NCBI GenBank assembly: GCA_016293645.1
Contig: JAEDDW010000106.1
Coordinates: 1 to 5,405 of the forward strand
From: Treponema sp.
Lineage (GTDB): Bacteria > Spirochaetota > Spirochaetia > Treponematales > Treponemataceae
Direction of reading: 5' to 3'
DNA length: 5,405 nucleotides
Notes under the pieces: generated by a model
Told to the model about the DNA's origin: nothing
Database searches by the model: none
Seen by the model: only the letters and a program-made list of their open reading frames with translations
Program-made: the position numbers and the translations under genes
Shown: piece by piece, positions 1 through 4,875 of the stretch
How positions within the stretch are numbered: the first letter of the stretch is position 1
Layout: every line of letters starts with the position of its first letter

Positions 1-1
1 G

Positions 2-73
2 CAGAAAGATAAACCACAAACTTTCAACCAGGGTTTACGTAAAATAGCATTCTGCGTGTTAAAACGCCATTAA
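2..73 (+). CDS. Possible C-terminal tail of a gene truncated by the window edge
   Basis: The frame starting at base 2 stays open for 23 codons and ends in TAA at 71-73, ending ...RKIAFCVLKRH. A plus-strand terminator-like hairpin begins 18 nt after this stop, which is the normal place for the end of a gene. The tail matches no family I recognise, and 23 open codons can arise by chance. If the window is a circle joined at its ends, the frame is closed by TGA at 5401-5403 just before the junction, and this would then not be a real gene. Confidence 0.2.
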   Translation, partial: QKDKPQTFNQGLRKIAFCVLKRH

Positions 74-90
74 TAAAGTCCTACATTTTT

Positions 91-126
91 GCCGGGCGGA
101 TGTCATTCGCTCGGCATTTCTTTTTT
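91..126 (+). terminator. Intrinsic terminator, plus-strand direction
   Basis: GCCGGGCG (91-98) pairs with CGCTCGGC (108-115) over 8 bp including one G-U pair, with a 9-nt loop. A T-rich tail follows (117-126, TTTCTTTTTT). The T tract is on the plus strand, so it would stop transcription coming from the left. It also lies just past the 3' end of the minus-strand gene at 132-599, but no T tract serves that direction. Confidence 0.6.
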
Positions 127-131
127 GTTCT

Positions 132-599
132 TCAGTCATTATTGACTTCGACAAAATCAGTATCAATCAGACGGTCGATGTACCATTTCACCTTTTTCCA
201 TTCTTCCTGAACATTCTTTGTCTTTTTTCCAAGACGTGCAAGATATTTTACCGCAGTTCCAAGATTAAAGGCAGGTCCACCCTTGATCCCGCTGCAGAAA
301 AGCTCAATGATGTCTATGGCCTCAATCCCGGACTTGTTGAGATATCGTTTTGGATGGTTTGTGACAGCCTTGTCAGCCTCATCCTCACTTTCGAATTTTT
401 CAGATGGATTTTCCGATTCCCTGGCTATGAGGCTGTATATGTCGTTGCCTTCTTTTCTGCAGAATCTCTCAAAACCCTCATCAATGAAGATGAGTTTCGC
501 AAGATCGTTGAGAACCTTCGAAGCCACTGCGGAAGGCATTTCCTCGCTGTATTTTGCTACAAGTTCAACCGCTTCTGCCGATGTCATTTTTTTTGCCAT
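132..599 (-). CDS. DUF3310-domain protein, phage-type, 155 aa
   Basis: The C-terminal half matches the layout of the DUF3310 family as I know it: an HP motif (residues 82-83), GIEAIDII (91-98), FNLGTAVKYLARLGKK (111-126), then a Trp-rich helix WKKVKWYIDR (134-143). The family is common in phages and prophages. Phage T7 gp1.7, a nucleotide kinase, is often linked to it, but I see no nucleotide-binding loop here and do not assign activity. Residues 1-80 are a charged, mostly helical extension I do not recognise (acidic stretch at 60-76). The start ATG at 597-599 is preceded by a weak GGCAGG; Met5 is an alternative. The gene is transcribed away from the parA-repA operon and stands alone. No clear promoter was found upstream. 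Domain call fairly sure; function unknown. Confidence 0.75.
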   Translation of the reverse strand: MAKKMTSAEAVELVAKYSEEMPSAVASKVLNDLAKLIFIDEGFERFCRKEGNDIYSLIARESENPSEKFESEDEADKAVTNHPKRYLNKSGIEAIDIIELFCSGIKGGPAFNLGTAVKYLARLGKKTKNVQEEWKKVKWYIDRLIDTDFVEVNND

Positions 600-667
600 T
601 TTTGAGCCTGCCTTTTTTCAAATAGTTACTTCTGGCCATTTCTGGAAACCACAGTTTTCAGAAAAAC

Positions 668-715
668 CAATATAAAAGCTCCAAACGGAAACTGTTTCCC
701 AGAGCTTTCATATTG
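668..715. repeat. 48-nt interrupted inverted repeat (hairpin)
   Basis: Three nested arm pairs are visible: CAATAT (668-673) with ATATTG (710-715), AAAGCTC (675-681) with GAGCTTT (702-708), and GGAAAC (687-692) with GTTTCC (694-699). On the minus strand the GAGCTTTT arm is followed by ATATT, so it could end transcription of the nitroreductase relic that stops at 755. It could also be a protein-binding palindrome or the trace of an old element junction. Confidence 0.55.
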
Positions 716-754
716 TATACCAAATGCACCTTTCTTTCGAGGTCTTTTGATGAC

Positions 755-1100
755 TTATTTCATCCAATGGATGTTATTTTTGCGCTCGGCAGCGGCATTT
801 GTTCCGCATTCCGCAGCATAGCCAATGGCAGCATGGCCTATTCCTTCCCAATCGCCTTCGACTCCAAGCCCAAGGCTTTCTGCAGCATTGAGAAGATTTC
901 CCAGCCGGAACAGCCATCGAACTTTCAGCAAGCGGAAAAACAATCAATCTTCTGGTGACTGACCTTTGTCCAAGCTCAAGCAACGCCCACCACACAAGCA
1001 AGGCAAACTATTTCTTCGATCTACAGAAATCGGCGTTCACGACTCTTGCCGATGAATCTGTCGGAGAACTGCAGATGACTTTCAAGGTCATCCCCTACCC
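755..1100 (-). pseudogene. Degenerate nitroreductase-family gene
   Basis: The last reading frame on the minus strand (755-943, 62 codons) contains GNLLNAAESLGLG followed at once by EGDWEGIGHAAIGYAA and a tail ending KNNIHWMK. These blocks resemble the C-terminal third of nitroreductase (FMN-dependent NAD(P)H oxidoreductase) proteins. In those proteins the GNLLNAAHSLGLG-type helix is separated from EGDYEGIGH by roughly 25 residues, which are missing here. The block is G-first-codon rich, as real coding DNA is. Upstream, other minus frames carry LIVFPLAESS near 915-945 and FSDRFIGKS plus IEEIV near 1000-1070, which fit earlier parts of the family. Stops and frame changes separate them (TGA at 944-946, TAG near 1010). 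I infer a gene inactivated by several indels. The upstream boundary is approximate. The C-terminal match is the secure part. Confidence 0.5.
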
Positions 1101-1170
1101 TACTTCAAAAAACATAGGATTCATATCCACCACAACCCAGTAATGGTATCTTCAGGGCAGATTCTTCAAC

Positions 1171-1434
1171 ATGCGCTATCCTTTGAAAAAAAATCGAGTG
1201 GTCGCTCGATGGAGGAACAACATTTTCCGAAATGTCTCCTGTTGCCTGTGTCAAAAACAATCTTTATTGCATAAATTGATCTTTGCATCGCTTTTTTGTT
1301 TCACAACCTTGCTGGTGATAAATTGCAGGATAAAAGAGAAGTCAAAGATAACACCAGAAAACATTGTCGATACAGCAACCCAACTGGACGATATGGAGAA
1401 AGTGATGCAAGTCCTGCCACAGCCGGAATCATAA
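1171..1434 (+). CDS. Doubtful small ORF with a lipoprotein-like signal segment
   Basis: This 87-codon frame holds a hydrophobic stretch around residues 33-51 (LHKLIFASLFCFTTLLVIN) followed by Cys52 and a charged tail. That is loosely like a lipoprotein signal, although the residues before the Cys (VIN) are a poor lipobox. The N-terminal 30 residues are basic and unusual for a signal peptide, so a start near the TTG at 1267 would fit better. No good ribosome binding site is visible for either start. The last codons and the TAA stop are made from the first iteron (1425-1443). The frame may be chance. Confidence 0.25.
   Translation: MRYPLKKNRVVARWRNNIFRNVSCCLCQKQSLLHKLIFASLFCFTTLLVINCRIKEKSKITPENIVDTATQLDDMEKVMQVLPQPES
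1186..1210 (-). terminator. Terminator-like hairpin, minus-strand direction
   Basis: ATCGAG (1193-1198) and CTCGAT (1205-1210) form a perfect 6-bp stem with a 6-nt loop. Eight A residues lie just left of it (1186-1193), which read as a T run on the minus strand. The stem is short. No clear minus-strand gene lies to its right, so what it would stop is unknown. Confidence 0.4.
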
Positions 1435-1524
1435 CTGTAACCAAAACCCTGGAATTCAGCCAGGAATCAAAAGTGTTACCAGAAGGCTTTCCGCGTGAAC
1501 CCGCTGGAATCAATTCTGTTACCA
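1425..1524 (+). repeat. Iterons U1-U3, upstream cluster
   Basis: Three 19-bp direct repeats: GGAATCATAACTGTAACCA (1425-1443), GGAATCAAAAGTGTTACCA (1463-1481) and GGAATCAATTCTGTTACCA (1506-1524). Start-to-start spacing is 38 and 43 bp, about four helical turns. They match the repeats downstream of repA and are the expected type of binding site for an iteron initiator. U1 has GTAACC; the others have GTTACC. Confidence 0.85.
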
Positions 1525-1559
1525 AAAAAAGACGCAGTATATTGATTTCATATGGAAAT

Positions 1560-1574
1560 CATATAGATTTTACA
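1560..1574 (+). repeat. AT-rich direct repeat, copy 1
   Basis: CATATAGATTTTACA here is identical to the copy at 2041-2055. Both copies sit inside AT-rich blocks and are followed by similar sequence (AATATT and TATATT). Looser relatives, such as TATATAGA, occur around 1757. They could be spacer-type unwinding repeats or binding sites for an unknown factor. Confidence 0.5.
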
Positions 1575-1660
1575 AATATTTATTGATTTCATCTATATAA
1601 GATGGGCATAAACAGCCAGCAACCTTCTCAGATGCAACAGGTGTGGAAATTCCACCTTTC

Positions 1661-1722
1661 GGAATCAAAAGTGTTACCAAAAAACAGTACAGAATAAAGC
1701 CGGAGCATCAAAACTGTTACCA
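1661..1722 (+). repeat. Iterons U4-U5, upstream pair
   Basis: GGAATCAAAAGTGTTACCA (1661-1679), identical to U2, and AGCATCAAAACTGTTACCA (1704-1722). The start-to-start spacing is 43 bp, as for U2-U3. Both are of the GTTACC type. Confidence 0.85.
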
Positions 1723-1830
1723 GACAAAGTGATGACCGGAGAAATATATTGATTTTATATAGAATTTATATATATTCCATCCATATTTATTGAAATCATA
1801 TATATGAATTGCGAAAAAAACAAAAAAAAC

Positions 1831-1849
1831 GGAATCAAATCCGTTACCA
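1831..1849 (+). repeat. Iteron U6, upstream single
   Basis: GGAATCAAATCCGTTACCA, in the same orientation and GTTACC type as its neighbours, with a C in place of the usual T before GTTACC. A further broken half-copy (GGAATCGAGT) lies at 1940-1949. Confidence 0.8.
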
Positions 1850-1970
1850 GAAATGAGGAACAGCAGCCAGTCAAAAAAAAATGAATTCCATCAAAATCCC
1901 ATGAGAGGCTCATAGAAGGCCTACAATCAAAACACAGCCGGAATCGAGTATTTTATCAACCTCTTCAAAA

Positions 1971-1991
1971 AGAAGGCCTCTATGGCCTTTT
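1971..1991. terminator. Bidirectional terminator-like hairpin
   Basis: AGAAGGCC (1971-1978) pairs with GGCCTTTT (1984-1991) over 8 bp with one G-U pair and a 5-nt loop (TCTAT). A tracts lie on the left (AAAAAG) and T residues on the right, so it could act in both directions. It would shield the parA promoter region from upstream transcription. The AGAAGGCCT arm is also present at 1914-1922. Confidence 0.6.
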
Positions 1992-1997
1992 ACGAGA

Positions 1998-2100
1998 ATC
2001 TATATTTTATATATATAATTTATATATTATTTATATATTTCATATAGATTTTACATATATTTTAACTATATCACATATAGATTATATATATAAATCACCA
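1998..2100. other. Very AT-rich tract, easily melted DNA
   Basis: About 100 bp made almost only of A and T, with repeated TATATA and ATATAGATT blocks, including CATATAGATTTTACA at 2041-2055. It sits between the upstream iterons and the parA promoter. Such a tract beside iterons may be an unwinding element, a bent promoter UP region, or simply relaxed intergenic sequence. Confidence 0.5.
2041..2055 (+). repeat. AT-rich direct repeat, copy 2
   Basis: CATATAGATTTTACA, identical to 1560-1574. This copy lies in the long AT-rich tract about 55 bp upstream of the promoter repeats. Confidence 0.5.
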
Positions 2101-2136
2101 ATAAATATTGACAGAATCAATAAATATGGGTAAAAT
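2099..2136 (+). promoter_or_regulatory. parA operon promoter with repeated operator candidate
   Basis: A perfect -35 TTGACA (2108-2113) is followed after 17 bp by TAAAAT (2131-2136), one base from the -10 consensus. Transcription should begin near 2143, about 30 nt before the parA start. CAATAAATAT occurs twice (2099-2108 and 2118-2127), 19 bp apart. One copy abuts the -35 and the other fills the spacer, a natural place for an autorepressor such as the ribbon-helix-helix-like protein, ParA or RepA. The spacer also has GAATCAAT, identical to the left half of some iterons. Confidence 0.75.
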
Positions 2137-2171
2137 ATTGATATCGAATAGATTTTGGTGGGGATTCTATT

Positions 2172-2948
2172 ATGTCTAAAGTCATTACTCTTCTTAACCG
2201 TAAAGGCGGCTGTTCCAAAACCAGCACGGCTTTCAGTCTTGCTGTCGAACTTTCAAAAAAAGCAAAGACCTGCTGCATCGATCTTGATGACCAGGCAAAC
2301 CTTACATCTTGGGCGGGAATCGATTCCCTTCAGTATGAATTCGCAGACTACCTTCTTGGAAAATGCGAAATACAGAATGTCATCCAGGCGACAAAAGTTC
2401 CTGACCTTTTCATAATTCCAACAGCTGCCCGTGAAGGTGAACTCAGAAGCTACGCTGATACAAAAGCAAAAGATGAACCTTTCAAGATCTACAAGCTCTG
2501 CCAGGAACTTTCAAAGATCTTTGACTTCATAATCATCGATACATCTCCTGCATGGGGAAGCCTTGAAAAATCCGCCTGCCTTGCAAGCGATGAGATCATC
2601 ACGCCGCTTAAGCTGGATAAATTTTCAAGCGATGGTCTTGAAACGCTCAAGGCAAATTTCGACAAGCTCAAGCTGGAATATGACGACTGCCACGGAATTT
2701 CTGAAAACGGCAGGCCATATCTCAACAAGCTGGTTCTCTCGGAATACAATGCCAGCTATGCCCTGAACAAACTGCTTGTAAAGGCGTACAGACCTTTGGA
2801 AGACAACGGGTTCAAGCTTTTCATCATTCCACAGGACCAGGCATTCAAAAAAGCACAGCAGCTTTGCATTCCGATCCAGGCTTTCAATGATACAAAACCA
2901 GAAACCCTAAAAGTTCTTGAAGAACTGGCGGAATGCCTTTCAAAATAA
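2172..2948 (+). CDS. parA: ParA-family plasmid partition ATPase
   Basis: A 258-aa deviant-Walker ATPase. The Walker A loop is KGGCSKTS (residues 11-18), with both the signature Lys11 and Lys16. Walker A' is DLDDQAN (37-43), and Walker B is FIIIDTSP with Asp123. The protein starts directly with the ATPase fold and has no N-terminal helix-turn-helix domain, so it resembles the short (type Ib-like) ParA group, in which autoregulation is usually left to the partner protein. ParA proteins bind ATP and non-specific DNA and move plasmid copies apart through a centromere-binding partner. GGTGGGG at 2157-2163 supports the ATG at 2172. It is the first gene of the operon; the next starts 16 nt after its stop. 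The second Gly of the usual KGGxGKT is Ser here, a known tolerated variant. MinD or Soj-like chromosomal roles are less likely given repA nearby. Confidence 0.93.
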   Translation: MSKVITLLNRKGGCSKTSTAFSLAVELSKKAKTCCIDLDDQANLTSWAGIDSLQYEFADYLLGKCEIQNVIQATKVPDLFIIPTAAREGELRSYADTKAKDEPFKIYKLCQELSKIFDFIIIDTSPAWGSLEKSACLASDEIITPLKLDKFSSDGLETLKANFDKLKLEYDDCHGISENGRPYLNKLVLSEYNASYALNKLLVKAYRPLEDNGFKLFIIPQDQAFKKAQQLCIPIQAFNDTKPETLKVLEELAECLSK

Positions 2949-2964
2949 AGAGTAGGAGGACAAT

Positions 2965-3351
2965 ATGGCATCAACAATCAAACTTCAGGACTCGACTCAG
3001 AATTCATTCAGCGATTTGCTTTCATCCCTTACAACAAACACGGCAAAGGAAAATGCTCAGGCAGAAAAAGTGACAAAGCCTGAAAGACATGCAGAAACAG
3101 AAGAGGAAGTAATCAAAACTGTAACCACACCCAGGGCCGAAAAAAAAGAAACCTCGACATCCGATCTTGACCTTACAAAAGTTGGAGTGTGCTTCAATGT
3201 TCCAAAATACATAAAGGACATGTGGAAAACATATTTCACGACCCATGGACTGACAATGACAGACGGTCTTATTCAGGCTGTAAATTATCTGAAGGAACAG
3301 GAAGAGAAGGGTGAAGTAAAGCTTGGAGCGATCTCGATTCTCAAAAACTGA
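2965..3351 (+). CDS. Small partition partner protein, ribbon-helix-helix-like C-terminus
   Basis: A 128-aa protein with two parts. Residues 1-68 are Lys/Glu/Thr-rich and look disordered. Residues 70-113 have the pattern of a ribbon-helix-helix or similar small DNA-binding fold: a short strand (KVGVCFNVP), a helix (KYIKDMWKTYFTTHG), then TMTDGLIQAVNYLKEQ. Its place directly after parA, with a strong AGGAGG (2954-2959) 5 nt before the ATG, fits the centromere-binding ParB/ParG-type partner, which stimulates ParA and often represses its own operon through a flexible tail. In many such proteins the N-terminal tail contacts ParA. I do not recognise a named family. Codons 49-55 (VIKTVTT) are written in a perfect copy of the plasmid iteron (3109-3127). 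Confidence 0.7.
   Translation: MASTIKLQDSTQNSFSDLLSSLTTNTAKENAQAEKVTKPERHAETEEEVIKTVTTPRAEKKETSTSDLDLTKVGVCFNVPKYIKDMWKTYFTTHGLTMTDGLIQAVNYLKEQEEKGEVKLGAISILKN
3109..3127 (+). repeat. Iteron embedded in the partition partner gene
   Basis: GTAATCAAAACTGTAACCA is a full match to the iteron consensus, in the same orientation as all others and GTAACC type, read as Val-Ile-Lys-Thr-Val-Thr-Thr. It falls in the flexible linker, where residue choice is least constrained. It is the only good copy I found inside a coding region. Confidence 0.8.
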
Positions 3352-3369
3352 AATTCGACCCGAATTTCA
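3349..3369. promoter_or_regulatory. Perfect 9-bp hairpin at the partner gene stop
   Basis: TGAAATTCG (3349-3357) and CGAATTTCA (3361-3369) are perfect complements with a 3-nt loop. The stem includes the TGA stop. No T run follows, so it is not a standard terminator. It may stabilise the upstream mRNA, cause pausing, or be a protein-binding palindrome. Confidence 0.55.
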
Positions 3370-3374
3370 ATAAG

Positions 3375-3468
3375 GTCGACTTGGAACTCGACGGACAAGC
3401 TTTTTTTGCTCTAAGGGGCCTTCACGTGTCTCTACAGGCCATTTTTCAGGCGATGAGGGGAAGCCAGA
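3375..3468 (+). promoter_or_regulatory. repA leader with attenuator-like structures
   Basis: The leader has GTCGA/TCGAC arms (3375-3379, 3388-3392) followed by seven T (3401-3407). A second element, GGCCT (3417-3421) with AGGCC (3436-3440), is followed by ATTTTT (3441-3446). The repA ribosome binding site GAGGGG (3455-3460) comes next, 8 nt from the ATG. No promoter was seen between the partner gene and repA, so repA is probably read through from the parA promoter and may be damped here. The stems are short, so regulation is inferred. Confidence 0.4.
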
Positions 3469-4467
3469 ATGGAAAATAAACCAGAAAACGAAGAAACAGA
3501 GAATATAAACGAAAAAAATGAACTGATCCCGATGGATGAAATGTTCGTTGTAGAAAAGAAACGACAGGAAAGAAAGCTTATGGCTTACATTCCAAGTTTC
3601 TTTACGACAGCATCCCTGCCTTTCAGAAATGTAAACAGTCCGGTTTTTATCCGAAAGGGCAGCAACGGAATTACATTGAAACTTACAGCTCCCGAAAATG
3701 TTCCGTTTGGAAAATACGGTCGTCTTCTGCTGTCCCTTTTTACAACTCATGCGGTTCTTTCCCCGGATAAGGATTGTGCCGTAATGATTGAATACGACAA
3801 AATGCTTGATCTTCTCAATGAACTACAGCTTCCAAAGTCACGAGGCAAGGACATCAGGGAGCAGATCAACTGTTTTGTCAACGCATCTTTTGCTTTTGAA
3901 CAGAAGGTAACAGAGTTGAAGTCAGCCTACCTGTTCAGGGAACTTTATGAAGATGGAAAATATCCCAAATCAGACGTATCTGTGACTACGGTTTCTACCG
4001 GAAACATAAGATTCACGACCGGAGTTCAGTATCAGGAAATAAATGACGGTTCACAGACAAATAAAGTAGGTGCGTTCAAGATCATTCTTTCACCGGAATT
4101 TTCATCATTCTGTCAGGCTCATGCTGTGCCTATCGATTACACTGTCTATAAAAACATCGACAGTCCTGCAGGAAAGGATATCTATGCCTGGCTGGTCTAC
4201 AGGAACAACGGAATCAAGGAACCTGTGTTTATTCCAAAACATAAGCTTGTTGAACAGTTCATGCCGGTAGGAGTGAATGCAAATCCAAAACAGGAAAGTG
4301 TAAATTACAACCGCATTCTTGACCATATCAGGGAAATCAAGGAAAAATACTATCCGGAAGTAAAATTCAGCATTGATTCTGTCGGAGGAGGTATCACTTT
4401 GTACAAAAGTCCAACTCCGGTCATAAAAGATGACAAGCGTTATGCCCTGATAACATCAGATATTTAG
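3469..4467 (+). CDS. repA: Plasmid replication initiator, RepA_C family
   Basis: This 332-aa protein fits the RepA_C ('plasmid encoded RepA') family. Typical blocks are SFFTTASLPFRN (43-54), LKLTAPENVPFGKYGRLLLS (70-89) with the FGKYGRLLL core and FTTHAVLSPD (91-100), LPKSRGKDIREQINCF (121-136), and IILSPEFSSF...AVPIDYTVYKNI (205-230) followed by KDIYAWLVYRNN (236-247). Proteins of this family bind origin repeats and recruit the host replisome. The first 35 residues are charged, probably a flexible lead-in. GAGGGG at 3455-3460 supports the ATG at 3469. Length is normal for the family and no frame damage is seen. It is the last gene of the operon and is followed directly by a DnaA-box-like site, an AT-rich repeat block and many iterons, its expected targets. 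Binding to this exact iteron is inferred. Confidence 0.9.
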   Translation: MENKPENEETENINEKNELIPMDEMFVVEKKRQERKLMAYIPSFFTTASLPFRNVNSPVFIRKGSNGITLKLTAPENVPFGKYGRLLLSLFTTHAVLSPDKDCAVMIEYDKMLDLLNELQLPKSRGKDIREQINCFVNASFAFEQKVTELKSAYLFRELYEDGKYPKSDVSVTTVSTGNIRFTTGVQYQEINDGSQTNKVGAFKIILSPEFSSFCQAHAVPIDYTVYKNIDSPAGKDIYAWLVYRNNGIKEPVFIPKHKLVEQFMPVGVNANPKQESVNYNRILDHIREIKEKYYPEVKFSIDSVGGGITLYKSPTPVIKDDKRYALITSDI

Positions 4468-4478
4468 TGAATCTCTGG

Positions 4479-4487
4479 TTTTCCACA
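4479..4487 (+). promoter_or_regulatory. DnaA-box-like site 1
   Basis: TTTTCCACA differs by one base from the TTATCCACA consensus. It lies 11 nt after the repA stop and just left of the AT-rich repeats, where a DnaA site would be expected. Confidence 0.5.
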
Positions 4488-4504
4488 AATCCACTGAATC
4501 TATT

Positions 4505-4546
4505 ATTAGTTAAATTTATATTAGTAAATTTATTAGATTATATAAG
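4505..4546 (+). repeat. Tandem AT-rich repeats, DNA-unwinding-element candidate
   Basis: ATTAGTTAAATTTAT (4505-4519), ATTAGTAAATTTAT (4520-4533) and ATTAGATTATAT (4532-4543) form three head-to-tail repeats about 12-15 bp apart, almost all A and T. Tandem AT-rich 13-mer-like repeats beside DnaA sites and iterons are where initiators open the duplex. Confidence 0.65.
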
Positions 4547-4551
4547 AAGAA

Positions 4552-4592
4552 ACTATCAAAGGTGTAACCAGAAGAAATCAAAAGTGTAACCA
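4552..4592 (+). repeat. Iterons D1-D2, tight tandem pair
   Basis: ACTATCAAAGGTGTAACCA (4552-4570) and GAAATCAAAAGTGTAACCA (4574-4592), spaced 22 bp (two helical turns), directly beside the AT-rich repeats. This is the closest pair in the window and the best candidate for the core initiator sites. Confidence 0.85.
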
Positions 4593-4655
4593 CCAGTTCT
4601 GGAAAAAAGCTGCTAACTCTTTTATTTATAAGGAAATAGCGGACTTTTACACCAT

Positions 4656-4674
4656 GGAATCAATTCTGTAACCA
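4656..4674 (+). repeat. Iteron D3
   Basis: GGAATCAATTCTGTAACCA; identical to U3 at 1506 except that it has GTAACC instead of GTTACC. Confidence 0.85.
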
Positions 4675-4684
4675 GAAAAGAAAC

Positions 4685-4708
4685 TTATACACAGTTTTTT
4701 GTGGATAA
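4685..4708. promoter_or_regulatory. Inverted pair of DnaA boxes
   Basis: TTATACACA (4685-4693, plus strand) fits TTATNCACA exactly. TGTGGATAA (4700-4708) is a perfect TTATCCACA on the minus strand. The two face each other across 6 nt between iterons D3 and D4. This is the strongest sign that host DnaA acts at this origin. Confidence 0.75.
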
Positions 4709-4709
4709 A

Positions 4710-4728
4710 GTAATACAATGTGTTACCA
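4710..4728 (+). repeat. Iteron D4, degenerate
   Basis: GTAATACAATGTGTTACCA keeps the TGTTACCA half but has lost the ATCAA half. It is the only GTTACC-type copy downstream of repA and starts 2 nt after the DnaA box pair. Confidence 0.6.
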
Positions 4729-4746
4729 GAAAAGTAACACTTTTTT
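4720..4746 (+). terminator. Inverted half-iteron hairpin with T run
   Basis: GTGTTAC (4720-4726) and GTAACAC (4734-4740) are perfect complements around a 7-nt loop, followed by TTTTTT (4741-4746). It could terminate transcription from the operon. Because the left arm is the conserved half of iteron D4, it could also be an inverted RepA-binding site. The stem is AT-leaning and short. Confidence 0.5.
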
Positions 4747-4760
4747 GCTTTGATTCTAAT

Positions 4761-4775
4761 GATTGCATGGCAATC
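4761..4775. repeat. Small perfect palindrome
   Basis: GATTGC and GCAATC flank ATG as a 6-bp inverted repeat. Position within the origin suggests a protein-binding site, but it may be chance. Confidence 0.35.
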
Positions 4776-4810
4776 CGTGGTTTGTAAAGGCCCGGCAAAT
4801 CTATCCTGAA

Positions 4811-4829
4811 GAAATCAAAAGTGTAACCA
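4811..4829 (+). repeat. Iteron D5
   Basis: GAAATCAAAAGTGTAACCA, identical to D2 over all 19 bases and preceded in both by GAA. Confidence 0.85.
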
Positions 4830-4875
4830 TATGCATCATGAATTCCTTGGAATTGAATTTCATTTACTGCAGGAA

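Larger units (their letters stand above)
1435..2150. other. Non-coding control region upstream of the parA operon
   Basis: No convincing gene lies here. Open frames crossing it are iteron sequence and low-complexity AT runs. It contains iterons U1-U6, small palindromes (for example GTGGAA-A-TTCCAC at 1643-1655 and GATTTC-N5-GAAATC at 1544-1560), AT-rich blocks at 1541-1607, 1743-1808 and 1998-2100, a terminator-like hairpin at 1971-1991 and the parA promoter. By content it could be a second origin, a centromere, or an incompatibility/copy-control region. Confidence 0.7.

Noticed and set aside
283..675. Plus-strand ORFs overlapping the DUF3310 gene
   Set aside because: They are shadows of the minus-strand gene, which has clear family motifs.
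713..1143. Two plus-strand ORFs (713-958 and 955-1143)
   Set aside because: They look protein-like in codon use, but the opposite strand carries the nitroreductase blocks and a matching downstream hairpin. No family was recognised for the plus frames.
1296..1586. 96-codon plus-strand ORF
   Set aside because: It runs through three iterons and AT-rich DNA; much of its protein (SVTKK, SKVLPE) is translated iteron sequence. No ribosome site.
3221..3229. DnaA-box-like TGTGGAAAA inside the partner gene
   Set aside because: One mismatch to consensus, isolated in coding sequence; expected by chance.
2965..3351. Antitoxin of a toxin-antitoxin pair
   Set aside because: A ribbon-helix-helix-like fold would fit an antitoxin, but no toxin-like gene is next to it and its place after parA fits partition.
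3367..3750. 127-codon minus-strand ORF across the repA leader
   Set aside because: It is antisense to the repA start and has no recognisable domain or ribosome site. An antisense RNA here is possible but no promoter was seen.
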